Notes under the pieces: model-generated
Databases searched by the model: none
Seen by the model: only the letters and a program-made list of their open reading frames with translations
Told to the model about the DNA's origin: nothing
Program-made: the position numbers and the translations under genes
In this document: positions 1 to 7,280 of the stretch, piece after piece
Layout of the letters: the number at the start of each line of letters is the position of its first letter
Position numbering within the stretch: position 1 is the stretch's first letter
NCBI GenBank assembly: GCA_902525995.1
Contig: CABZJG010000060.1
Location: forward strand, 1-9,618
Origin: Paracoccaceae bacterium
Lineage (GTDB): Bacteria; Pseudomonadota; Alphaproteobacteria; Rhodobacterales; Rhodobacteraceae
Direction of reading: 5' to 3'
Length of the DNA stretch: 9,618 nucleotides

Positions 1-52
1 TTGCGCAAAGCCTGATTTTAGCCAAGGATCTTTTAAAAAGTCCGAGGTGGTC

Positions 53-1473
53 ATGTCCGAATTATTTGAAAGCGCTTCAGGGCTTCAAACCGCCTTGGCC
101 AAAGGCAGTCTTTCTGCAGCCGAGTTAATGCAAAGCACGCTTGAGCGCATTGCTGCAGTAAACCCTGCGGTCAATGCCATTGTATCACTGCGCGCGCCCG
201 ACGCACTTATAGCCGAGGCGCGCGCCGCCGATCAAATGCCAAAGGATCAGCGCGGACCTCTGTTTGGTCTGCCGATTGCGATCAAGGATCTGGCGAATGC
301 CAAAGGGCTTCCTACATCGCATGGCTCACCCATTTTTGCCGGTCAGATTGCAGAAAAAGATGATCTGATGGTGGGCCGAATTCGCGCTGCCGGCGCGATC
401 ATCATCGGCAAAACCAACACGCCTGAAATGGGTTTGGGCAGTCATACCTTTAATCCGGTTTTTGGGCCCACCCGCAACCCTTATGACCTACACCGCTCGG
501 CGGGGGGCTCTTCTGGTGGTGCGGCCGCAGCCTTGGCCACTGGAATGCTGGCGATTGCTGATGGATCAGATATGATGGGCAGTCTGCGCAATCCGGCGGC
601 CTGGAATAACGTCTATGGGTTTCGCCCCACTTGGGGGTGCGTGCCCTCAGAGCCAGACGGCGATGTGTTTCTGCATCAGCTTTCGACCAGTGGCCCGATG
701 GCCCGCTCGCCAGACGATATTCTAACGTTGCTGCGGGTGATGGCCGGTGCTGATCCGCGGGTGCCAAGCAGCCGCGTAGCACAGGGCTTACCGCATCAAC
801 TCCTTGGGGATTTGCGCGGCAAGCGATTGGGCTGGCTGGGCAACTGGGGCGGAGCGCTGCCATTTGATCCGGGATTGCTTGAGGCCACCGAGGGCGCGCT
901 TGATGCATTACGCAGCCTTGGCGCCGAAGTGGATGAGCTTGCGCCGCCCTTTGAGCGCGAGCGTCTGTGGCAAAGCTGGACGACCCTGCGCTCTTGGGCC
1001 GTCGCGGGCGGGGATACAGGGCTTTACGAAAAGCCAGACCTGCGTGCACAGATGAAGCCGGCGCTAATCTGGGAAATTGAAAGAGGTGTGGCACTTAGCG
1101 CGCTTGATGTGCACCGCGCCAGTTTGATTCGCTCTGAATGGTTTTTGCAACCTGCTGCGCGTTATTTGAACGCTATGATGCGCTTTTGATGCCCTCAGCG
1201 CAGGTCTGGCCCTTTGAAGTAGAAGAAGTGCATCCCACGCATATTAATGGCACGGCGATGGATACTTATCATCGCTGGATGGAGGTTGTGATCCCTGCTG
1301 GATTAATTGGCCTGCCGGTTCTGAACTTGCCTGCTGGCTTTGGGGGCAATGGACTTCCGATTGGTCTGCAGCTCATCGGCGCTAAAGGCTCAGACGCCGT
1401 GCTTTTATCCATGGGTCAGGCGTGGCATCAAGAAACCAACTGGCCATCGCAGCGACCACCGGTATTGGATTAG
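53..1473 (+). pseudogene. Amidase-signature (AS) family amidase, interrupted by a one-base frameshift near 1162
   Basis: Hydrolyses an amide bond of an unknown substrate, probably in the cytoplasm, since no signal peptide is seen. Counting from ATG 53, the AS triad is visible: Lys78 in AIKD, cis-Ser153 in GGSSGG, and nucleophile Ser177 in MGSLRNPA, spaced 24 residues from the cis-Ser as in the family. ATG 53 is preferred over GTG 47 because GAGG (44-47) is well placed for it. The first frame stops at 1187-1189, giving 378 residues ending in a non-homologous tail. The typical AS C-terminus (LFERYDALLMPSAQVWPF, later GLPIGLQLIG) lies in the -1 frame up to TAG 1471-1473. Adding one base near 1162 joins AAR to LFERYDA and yields about 473 residues, the normal size. 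It is either a pseudogene, a recent mutation or a sequence error. With catalytic residues intact but the C-terminus lost, the product would probably not fold. Family certain, substrate unknown. Confidence 0.88.
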
Positions 1474-1567
1474 GGTCTGTTACCGCCTCATGTGAAAGCC
1501 GCGCTTGATCAGCCTAGTTTTCCAATTCTTCAATTGGCAATCGGGCAACAACAGACTAAACAGAGCC

Positions 1568-2263
1568 ATGGATTGGATTAATCGACTAACCGTCTTTTCA
1601 AATTGGGACTTAAGCGCCGTTGGCTTGATCCTTGTGTGCTATGTTTTCATTGGTCTTCTGATCGAAAATGCACCGAGCTCCCATCCGTCCGTCTCGCAGT
1701 TAATGGCCGAACACAGACGCAGCTGGATGCGCCACATGGCTGCGCGTGACGTGCGCATTTTTGATGCACAGGTTCTCAATGGGTTGCGGCAGGGCACGGC
1801 ATTTTTTGCCTCTGCCACCATGCTGGCCACAGGGGGTGTTTTGGCGCTCATTGGCAATGCCGATAAATTGATCGACGTGGCCGATGATCTTAGTTTGAGC
1901 CCCGCCTCTGACTGGGTTTGGGAAATGAAGCTGTTGCTGACCTTATTTTTGATCACGAACGCCTTGTTGAAATTTGTCTGGTCGCATCGGCTGTTTGGCT
2001 ATTGCGCCATTTTAATGGCAGCTGTGCCCAATGCACCGGATGATCCGCAAAGCCTGCTGATATCGCGCAAGGCAGGCGAGGTTAATATAACCGCGGCCCG
2101 CAGCTATAATCGCGGCCTGCGGGCGATTTATTTTTCAATTGCGTCTATTGCTTGGCTGGTGGGTCCATGGGCGCTGATTGCGGCAACTATAATTACCGTC
2201 GGTGTCTTGCTCCGGCGCGAATTTATGTCGAAGTCCCGCGCTGTGCTTCTGGACAAAGATTAA
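1568..2263 (+). CDS. DUF599 family integral membrane protein
   Basis: A 231-residue polytopic membrane protein of unknown function. The family hallmark is visible at about residues 49-66: an HRRSWMRHMAARDVRIFD-like block, followed by GTAFFASATML, then GG and ALIG. Hydrophobic segments lie at about 13-32, 76-96, 119-140 and 186-214, giving four probable helices. The LFGYCAILMAAVP stretch after helix 3 is also characteristic. ATG 1568 was chosen because the MDWINRL start places the first helix normally; the frame stays open back to TTG 1505, but that adds a 21-residue segment not expected in the family. The Shine-Dalgarno is weak. It lies 94 bases after the amidase stop and 143 bases before fabD, so co-transcription with fabD is possible but unproven. 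Family assignment is confident; no biochemical role should be inferred. Confidence 0.85.
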   Translation: MDWINRLTVFSNWDLSAVGLILVCYVFIGLLIENAPSSHPSVSQLMAEHRRSWMRHMAARDVRIFDAQVLNGLRQGTAFFASATMLATGGVLALIGNADKLIDVADDLSLSPASDWVWEMKLLLTLFLITNALLKFVWSHRLFGYCAILMAAVPNAPDDPQSLLISRKAGEVNITAARSYNRGLRAIYFSIASIAWLVGPWALIAATIITVGVLLRREFMSKSRAVLLDKD

Positions 2264-2284
2264 TCTCACCCGCACAGGGGCGCT

Positions 2285-2314
2285 GCCGAATTTGCAAAAC
2301 CGCAAAGTTTCGGC
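2285..2314 (+). other. Strong hairpin between the DUF599 gene and fabD
   Basis: GCCGAA-TTTGC (2285-2295) pairs with GCAAA (2302-2306) and TTCGGC (2309-2314), leaving a 6-base AAAACC loop and a 2-base GT bulge: 11 base pairs in all. No T-run follows, so it is not a canonical intrinsic terminator. It may be a transcript-end stabiliser, a Rho-associated stop or a leader structure for fabD. The pairing is seen directly; the role is inference. Confidence 0.45.
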
Positions 2315-2346
2315 CACGCAACCCTTTCATTCCTGTGCTAAAACCA

Positions 2347-2375
2347 TTGCACCGAAGTGCTGGCTTGGGTATCTG
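2347..2375 (+). promoter_or_regulatory. Possible fabD promoter
   Basis: TTGCAC (2347-2352) and TATCTG (2370-2375) are separated by exactly 17 bases and lie about 30 bases upstream of the fabD start. Each hexamer matches consensus at only about three positions, so this is a weak candidate based mainly on spacing and location. Confidence 0.25.
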
Positions 2376-2406
2376 GGGGCAACGACAGATAAAATTGGAG
2401 GCACAT

Positions 2407-3345
2407 TTGGCACGCGCATTTGTATGTCCCGGGCAGGGGGCGCAGAGCATTGGAATGGGAAAAGATCTGGCAGAGGCCTTTCCCGAAGCAAAAGCGGTTT
2501 TCGAAGAAGTTGATGAGGCTTTGGGGTTCGATCTCAGCGGATTGATCTGGGAGGGCGATCTTGAAACCCTCACCCTGACCGAAAATGCCCAGCCTGCCTT
2601 GATGGCAACGTCGCTTGCTGCCTTTCGGGCGCTAGAGGCCTCTGGCGCGGGCATTGAAAACGCCGATTATGTGGCCGGGCATTCCTTGGGTGAATATTCT
2701 GCGCTTGCCATAGCGGGGGCCTTTAGTGTTGGCGATGCAGCGCGTTTGCTGCGCGCGCGCGGGCGCGCTATGCAGGCCGCCGTGCCCGTAGGGGTCGGGG
2801 CCATGGCCGCCTTGCTGGGGCTTAATTTTGAAGCCGCGCGCGACGTGGCCGAAGCAGCCGTCGAGGGCGAGGTGTGTCAAGCCGCCAATGACAATGACCC
2901 GAGTCAGGTTGTGGTGTCTGGCCATAAAGCGGCTGTTGAGCGGGCAGTTGATCTGGCCAAGGAAAAAGGCGCCAAACGAGCGGTGTTGTTGCCGGTTAGC
3001 GCACCGTTCCATTGCGCCTTGATGGCGCCTGCTGCTGATGCGATGCAAGATGCATTGGCATCGGTGACAATCGCGGCGCCCAAAGTGCCCGTTGTGGCCA
3101 ATGTCAGAGCTGAAGCGGTCGCCGATGCTGAGGACATCCGCGGCTTGTTAATCGAGCAGATTACCGGATCTGTGCGGTGGCGAGAATCGGTTGAGTGGAT
3201 GTCAGCCAATGGGGTGAGCGAGATATGGGAAATAGGGGCAGGCAAAGCCCTCAGCGGCATGGTGCGGCGGATCAACCGGGATATTTCATGCCGCAATATT
3301 GCCCAGCCGGAGGACGTATCTGCAGCAATAGATAGCTTGAATTAA
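2407..3345 (+). CDS. fabD: Malonyl-CoA:ACP transacylase FabD (TTG start)
   Basis: Transfers malonyl from malonyl-CoA to holo-ACP in the cytoplasm, supplying the extender unit for type II fatty-acid synthesis. From TTG 2407 it has 312 residues, the usual FabD length. Visible motifs are the N-terminal CPGQGAQ, catalytic Ser93 in GHSLGEYSA, Arg118 in RARGRAMQ, which binds the malonyl carboxylate, and catalytic His202 in SAPFHCALM; each aligns within one residue of E. coli S92/R117/H201. TTG 2407 is chosen because GGAGG (2397-2401) sits five bases upstream and the product then begins ARAFVCPGQG, right at the conserved start. The frame is open further upstream to 2152, but that would add 85 unrelated residues overlapping the DUF599 gene. 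fabG follows after nine bases. Confidence 0.96.
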   Translation: MARAFVCPGQGAQSIGMGKDLAEAFPEAKAVFEEVDEALGFDLSGLIWEGDLETLTLTENAQPALMATSLAAFRALEASGAGIENADYVAGHSLGEYSALAIAGAFSVGDAARLLRARGRAMQAAVPVGVGAMAALLGLNFEAARDVAEAAVEGEVCQAANDNDPSQVVVSGHKAAVERAVDLAKEKGAKRAVLLPVSAPFHCALMAPAADAMQDALASVTIAAPKVPVVANVRAEAVADAEDIRGLLIEQITGSVRWRESVEWMSANGVSEIWEIGAGKALSGMVRRINRDISCRNIAQPEDVSAAIDSLN

Positions 3346-3354
3346 GGAGCGAAA

Positions 3355-4092
3355 ATGTTTGATTTAAATGGAAAAAAAGCACTTATTACAGGCGCTTCCG
3401 GTGGCATAGGCGGCGCAATTGCGCGGCAACTGCACACCGCAGGAGCCAGCGTTGCGCTAAGCGGCACCCGCAGCGAACCGCTCGAATCTTTGGCCGCAGA
3501 ACTGGGCGCTAATGCCCATGTTCTGCTGTGTAACCTAAGCGATATGCAGGCGGTCGAAGCGCTGCCCAAAGAGGCCGCCGAGATGATGGGCGGTGTGGAT
3601 ATTTTGGTCAACAATGCTGGGGTTACCCGCGATAATTTGTTCATGCGGATGTCCGATGATGAATGGCAAAGCGTGATTGACGTCAACCTGACCGCCACCA
3701 TGAAGCTGTGCAAAGGCGTTTTGCGCGGCATGATGAAGGCGCGCTGGGGGCGGATCATCAATATCAGCTCGGTGGTGGGTGCCACGGGCAACCCCGGTCA
3801 GGGCAATTATGCAGCCTCAAAAGCCGGTATGGTGGGGATGTCAAAATCCCTTGCCGCCGAAGTGGCTAGCCGCGGCATTACTGTTAATGCGGTCGCTCCG
3901 GGTTTTATCACAACGGCAATGACCGATAAGCTGACCGACGATCAAAAAGCGGCAATTATGGGCCAAATCCCGGCCGGACGGATGGGAGATGCAGATGAAA
4001 TTGCCGCTGCCGTGTTGTATCTGGCCAGCGCCGAGGCAGGATATGTCACCGGAACCACCCTGCATATCAACGGCGGTATGGCAATGCTTTGA
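3355..4092 (+). CDS. fabG: 3-oxoacyl-ACP reductase FabG
   Basis: NADPH-dependent reduction of 3-ketoacyl-ACP to 3-hydroxyacyl-ACP, the first reductive step of each elongation cycle; a cytosolic enzyme, usually a tetramer. The 245 residues form one classical short-chain dehydrogenase Rossmann domain: TGASGGIG cofactor loop (13-20), NNAG (86-89), and the tetrad Asn111, Ser139, Tyr152 and Lys156 (YAASK). The PG near 182-183 and the C-terminal VTGTTLHINGGMAML are typical of FabG rather than generic reductases. AAGGAG (3344-3349), overlapping the fabD stop, is an excellent ribosome site for ATG 3355. The nine-base gap means co-transcription with fabD. Its place between fabD and acpP supports the specific FabG assignment. 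Confidence 0.97.
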   Translation: MFDLNGKKALITGASGGIGGAIARQLHTAGASVALSGTRSEPLESLAAELGANAHVLLCNLSDMQAVEALPKEAAEMMGGVDILVNNAGVTRDNLFMRMSDDEWQSVIDVNLTATMKLCKGVLRGMMKARWGRIINISSVVGATGNPGQGNYAASKAGMVGMSKSLAAEVASRGITVNAVAPGFITTAMTDKLTDDQKAAIMGQIPAGRMGDADEIAAAVLYLASAEAGYVTGTTLHINGGMAML

Positions 4093-4220
4093 GCTGCCAA
4101 GTCTCAATTGCGGGTAAATGTATTTTGCGTCTAGGGCGTTCTTATGGCTCCAGAGCCCTTGAATTAAAGCGTCGGAGCGCATTTATGCACTTTAGGCGCA
4201 ACTTCTTTGTTCGAAACCGT

Positions 4221-4248
4221 TTGCCAAACTCGAAACCTGTGTTATAGG
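4221..4248 (+). promoter_or_regulatory. Candidate acpP promoter
   Basis: TTGCCA (4221-4226) and TATAGG (4243-4248) are 16 bases apart in the 299-base gap between fabG and acpP. Transcription would start near 4255 and leave a leader of roughly 135 bases. An extra promoter for acpP is plausible because ACP is needed in far greater amount than the enzymes. The gap 4093-4391 otherwise holds no gene that I can support, apart from the short leader ORF. Confidence 0.5.
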
Positions 4249-4275
4249 CGGCGCAGTTATTCCGGCAGGAGCGGT

Positions 4276-4304
4276 TGCACTGATCGGGGTAAGTCTGTAG
4301 TGCA
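4276..4304 (+). other. Inverted repeat in the acpP leader
   Basis: TGCACT (4276-4281) and AGTGCA (4299-4304) are perfect inverted arms flanking a 17-base spacer, just downstream of the candidate promoter. They could fold as an RNA hairpin or act as a half-site pair for a protein. The arms are seen directly; no function is known. Confidence 0.3.
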
Positions 4305-4356
4305 GGCTTAATGAGCGGCCCATAAGGCCAGTGTGACAGCCCCATTGGGCTGATAA

Positions 4357-4395
4357 ATGGGCGAAAGCCTGATGAATATGAGGACCAAACAATGA
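4357..4395 (+). other. Possible 12-codon leader ORF overlapping the acpP start
   Basis: ATG 4357 opens a frame encoding MGESLMNMRTKQ, ending at TGA 4393-4395. That stop overlaps the acpP ATG (4392-4394) in an ATGA arrangement, the classic geometry for translational coupling. ATG codons at 4372 and 4378 lie in the same frame. No strong Shine-Dalgarno precedes 4357, so translation is uncertain. The acpP ribosome site GAGGA (4380-4384) lies inside this ORF. Confidence 0.25.
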
Positions 4396-4625
4396 GCGAT
4401 ATCGCAGAACGCGTGAAAAAAATTGTTGTAGAGCATTTGGGTGTTGAAGAAGATAAAGTGGTTGAAAACGCATCTTTCATTGATGATCTGGGCGCTGACA
4501 GCTTGGACACCGTTGAATTGGTGATGGCGTTCGAAGAAGAGTTTGGGATTGAAATTCCTGATGATGCCGCTGAGAACATTCAAACGTTTGGCGATGCGGT
4601 TAAATTTATCGGCGACGCCGCTTAA
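4392..4625 (+). CDS. acpP: Acyl carrier protein AcpP
   Basis: Small acidic cytosolic carrier that holds growing acyl chains as thioesters on a 4'-phosphopantetheine arm; partner of FabD, FabG and FabF encoded around it, and of lipid A and phospholipid acyltransferases. It has 77 residues, the usual size. The attachment site is Ser37 in GADSLDTVEL, placed by AcpS. Four-helix ACP features are present: an N-terminal helix starting MSDIAERVKKIV, the acidic recognition helix ELVMAFEEEFGIEIPD, and the C-terminal helix. GAGGA (4380-4384) lies seven bases before the ATG. It is separated from fabG by 299 bases carrying its own candidate promoter and is followed at once by a strong terminator, so it is probably also made from a short independent transcript. 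Confidence 0.98.
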   Translation: MSDIAERVKKIVVEHLGVEEDKVVENASFIDDLGADSLDTVELVMAFEEEFGIEIPDDAAENIQTFGDAVKFIGDAA

Positions 4626-4647
4626 TCCATCACGCTAAAATTTTTGT

Positions 4648-4677
4648 AAGCCCCTGTCATATTCGGCAGGGGTTTTT
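4648..4677 (+). terminator. Intrinsic terminator after acpP
   Basis: CCCCTG-T-C (4651-4658) pairs with G-G-CAGGGG (4665-4672), eight pairs including one G-T wobble, around the six-base loop ATATTC, then TTTTT (4673-4677). Flanking AA upstream can also pair with the T-run. It lies 23 bases after the acpP stop. Partial readthrough or a separate promoter must serve fabF. In the remaining gap 4678-4815 I see no convincing promoter hexamers, only a CCCC-TTT-GGGG mini-hairpin near 4755-4765. Confidence 0.9.
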
Positions 4678-4815
4678 GTATTCCGCTTTGAAATTTTGTG
4701 AATTTTTAACCAATGAATTGAAAGATTATCCTTTGGATAGAAAAGCTACTCTTGCCCCTTTGGGGTAACTCACGCTATGTGCAAGGCAACATGATAGTTA
4801 AAAAGGGACAGGCCC

Positions 4816-6075
4816 ATGCGTCGTGTGGTAATTACAGGTCTTGGATTGGTGACACCTTTGGCAAGTGGTGTGGACGCCAGTTGGAAACGTCTATTGGATG
4901 GTCAGTCAGGCGCAGGGTTAATCACCCGGTTTGATGCGGATCGCGTGGCAACAAAATATGCCTGCGAAGTGCCTTTGGGTGATGGCGCAGATGGCAGCTT
5001 TAACGCGGATGACTGGATGCAGCCCAAAGAACGCCGCAAGGTGGATGATTTTATTCTTTATGGCATTGCAGCCGCAGAGCAGGCCGTCAGAGACGCAGGC
5101 TGGATGCCCGAAGACGAGCATAGCCGGTTGCGCACCGGTGTGATGATCGGCTCGGGTATCGGTGGATTGAATTCCATTGCCGAAACAGCATTGCTGATCC
5201 ATGAACGCGGCCCGCGCCGCGTGTCGCCGTTCTTTATTCCCGGGGCGCTGATCAACCTTATTTCGGGTCAGGTCAGTATTCGCTATGGCTTTAAAGGGCC
5301 AAACCATTCCGTTGTGACCGCGTGTTCAACCGGGGCCCATGCGATTGGGGATGCAGCGCGGCTGATTATGACCAATGATGCAGATGTGATGATCGCCGGC
5401 GGCGCTGAGGCGGCTATTTCGGAAATCGGTATTGCCGGCTTTAACGCCTGTAAAGCGCTCTCCACAAAACGCGCAGATGCGCCTGAAACCGCATCGCGCC
5501 CCTATGACGAAGATCGTGATGGATTTGTGATGGGCGAAGGCAGCGGTATTGTGGTGCTAGAAGACTATGATCATGCGCGCGCGCGCGGCGCAAAAATTTA
5601 CGCCGAAGTGCTAGGCTATGGTCTGTCGGGGGATGCCTATCACATCACCGCGCCCTCAGAGGACGGCGAAGGCGGCGAACGCGCCATGCGCGCGGCCTTG
5701 GCCAAAGCGGGCGTAGAACCGTCAGCGGTGGATTACATCAATGCCCATGGCACATCGACCATGGCCGATGTGATCGAATTGGCTGCTGTTGAGCGTATGA
5801 TGGGGCCGGCCGCGGCACAGTTGACCATGAGTTCGACCAAATCCTCGACCGGGCATTTGCTTGGCGCAGCAGGGGCAATTGAAGCGATCTTTACTATTTT
5901 GGCCATTCACGACCAAGTCGCTCCGCCCACAATTAATCTGGACAATCCTGCGGTGGACACGCCGGTTGATTTGGCCGCCAATCAAAAACGCGAGCGGAAG
6001 ATTGATTTTGCTCTTTCCAATTCGTTTGGTTTTGGCGGCACCAACGCCTGTCTGGCTTTGGGCCGCGTTGAGTAA
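4816..6075 (+). CDS. fabF: 3-oxoacyl-ACP synthase II FabF
   Basis: Condenses malonyl-ACP with acyl-ACP, releasing CO2, to lengthen the chain by two carbons; a cytosolic thiolase-fold dimer. At 419 residues it is family length. The Cys-His-His triad is clear: Cys170 in VVTACSTGAHAIGDA, His311 in NAHGTST and His347 in SSTGHLLGAAG, with Lys342 just before. The GFGGTNA loop near 405-411 is also present. The segment after HGTST reads MADVIELAAVE rather than the common PxGDxxE; I regard this as an alphaproteobacterial variant, not a defect. AGGGA (4804-4808) lies seven bases before ATG 4816. Its stop TAA overlaps the mltG ATG by one base. It could instead be labelled FabB, but position after acpP and the sequence favour FabF. 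Confidence 0.96.
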   Translation: MRRVVITGLGLVTPLASGVDASWKRLLDGQSGAGLITRFDADRVATKYACEVPLGDGADGSFNADDWMQPKERRKVDDFILYGIAAAEQAVRDAGWMPEDEHSRLRTGVMIGSGIGGLNSIAETALLIHERGPRRVSPFFIPGALINLISGQVSIRYGFKGPNHSVVTACSTGAHAIGDAARLIMTNDADVMIAGGAEAAISEIGIAGFNACKALSTKRADAPETASRPYDEDRDGFVMGEGSGIVVLEDYDHARARGAKIYAEVLGYGLSGDAYHITAPSEDGEGGERAMRAALAKAGVEPSAVDYINAHGTSTMADVIELAAVERMMGPAAAQLTMSSTKSSTGHLLGAAGAIEAIFTILAIHDQVAPPTINLDNPAVDTPVDLAANQKRERKIDFALSNSFGFGGTNACLALGRVE

Positions 6076-7226
6076 TGTGGCGCAGCGCAGCTTCTAATAT
6101 TTTGACGTTTATGGGGCTGGCCCTGTTGCTATTGGGCGGTTTGGTTGTCTGGGGAAAATCCAATTATACGGCTTCTGGACCTTTGGCCGAAGCTATTTGT
6201 TTGCGGATTGATCGTGGCTCAAACATGCGTGCGCTATCGCAAACCCTTGAAGACAGGGGGGCGGTTTCAAATGCGGCGTTGTTTCGCATCGGTGTCGAAT
6301 ATCAGGACCTCACACAACAGATAAAAGCAGGTAGCTTTTTAATTCCAAAATCGGTTTCAATGGACCAAATCGCAAAGATCGTCACCCGTGGCGGAGCCAA
6401 TACCTGCGGTACTGAAATTGTCTATCGGATTGGGATCAGTAAAACCATGGTTCAAATCCGCGAGTTAGATCCAGCCACTGAGACATTGGTTGAGCGCGCC
6501 AACTTCAAGCAAGGTGATGACGCGCCAGATGTCTTTGCCGACGTCAATGCCCGCAGCGGAACCCGCCATAGAATTGCGCTCGCCGAGGGGGTGACGTCCT
6601 GGCAGGTGGTGCAGTCATTAAGCGGGATTGAATCGCTTGCCGGTGAGTTGGTTGATATTCCAGAAGAAGGGTCCATTGCGCCAGACAGCTATGAGGTCCG
6701 GCAAGGCGAAAGCCGGCAATCCGTACTAAACCGGATGATGGCTGCTCAAGAGGCGATCTTGATCGAAGCATGGGAAACACGCGCCGATGATCTTCCGCTG
6801 ACCGCGCCGCAGGAAGCGCTTATTCTGGCCTCAATTATCGAAAAGGAAACCGCGCTTGCTGCGGAGCGTGATCAGGTTGCCAGTGTGTTCGTAAACCGTT
6901 TAAAGCGCGGCATTGCGCTTCAGACAGACCCCACCGTGATTTATGGTCTGACCCAAGGAAAATCGGCCCTAGGGCGCGGATTACGGCGCAGTGAGCTTAA
7001 AAAAGATACCCCGTGGAACACGTATTTGTATCGCGGTTTGCCGCCAACCCCGATTGCCAATCCGGGCCGCGACAGTATCCGCGCCGCGCTTAACCCTGCC
7101 GATACAAAATTTCTTTATTTTGTAGCTGACGGGCAGGGCGGGCATGCCTTTGCCACCAACCTGAAAGATCACAACAAAAATGTTGCAAAATGGCGGGCAA
7201 TCGAAGCCGAGCGTAAAAAGAACTGA
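6075..7226 (+). CDS. mltG: Endolytic murein transglycosylase MltG (YceG family)
   Basis: Inner-membrane lytic transglycosylase that cleaves nascent peptidoglycan strands internally in the periplasm and is thought to set glycan strand length. In the 383 residues there is a short N-terminus, one membrane helix at about 9-26, a LysM-like region at about 40-105, and the YceG catalytic domain from about 165 to 378. The catalytic Glu256 lies in LASIIEKETA, matching the family EKET motif. Other hallmarks are SVFVNRL, LQTDPTVIYG, the NTYLYRGLPPTPIANPG block (seen in full), LYFVADGQGGHAFA and the HNKNVAKWR end. The ATG overlaps the fabF stop (TAATG), so the two are almost surely translated from one message. 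The fabF-mltG linkage is common in alphaproteobacteria. Confidence 0.95.
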   Translation: MWRSAASNILTFMGLALLLLGGLVVWGKSNYTASGPLAEAICLRIDRGSNMRALSQTLEDRGAVSNAALFRIGVEYQDLTQQIKAGSFLIPKSVSMDQIAKIVTRGGANTCGTEIVYRIGISKTMVQIRELDPATETLVERANFKQGDDAPDVFADVNARSGTRHRIALAEGVTSWQVVQSLSGIESLAGELVDIPEEGSIAPDSYEVRQGESRQSVLNRMMAAQEAILIEAWETRADDLPLTAPQEALILASIIEKETALAAERDQVASVFVNRLKRGIALQTDPTVIYGLTQGKSALGRGLRRSELKKDTPWNTYLYRGLPPTPIANPGRDSIRAALNPADTKFLYFVADGQGGHAFATNLKDHNKNVAKWRAIEAERKKN

Positions 7227-7232
7227 CAGTTC
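7215..7232 (-). terminator. Weak intrinsic terminator for the DUF418 gene, overlapping the mltG end
   Basis: On the minus strand GAACT-GTC-AGTTC is followed directly by TTTTT (7219-7215). The five-pair stem is short. On the plus strand the same hairpin is followed by AAGATTTT, so it might also serve mltG. A second perfect hairpin, GCTCG-TTTG-CGAGC (7250-7263), lies in the same 54-base convergent gap without a T-run. Confidence 0.4.
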
Positions 7233-7280
7233 AAGATTTTCTGGCGTTGGCTCGTTTGCGAGCTGTGCGGCGCTCTACAC

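Noticed and set aside
1..52. Short frame at the left edge ending TGA at 13-15, as a possible end of an upstream gene
   Set aside because: Only four codons are visible, too few to support a coding call.
450..1094. Long minus-strand open frame opposite the amidase gene
   Set aside because: It has low-complexity Arg/Ala/Pro-rich composition and no recognisable domain; it is an antisense shadow of a GC-rich coding region.
4718..4743. TTGAAA (4718) with TAGAAA (4738) as a fabF promoter
   Set aside because: The spacer is only 14 bases, too short for a sigma70-type promoter; no better pair was found nearby.
5731..5790. FabF HGTSTMAD variant as a possible inactive or novel condensing enzyme
   Set aside because: Cys170, His311, His347 and Lys342 are all present, and the change lies outside the catalytic residues; it looks like a lineage variant.
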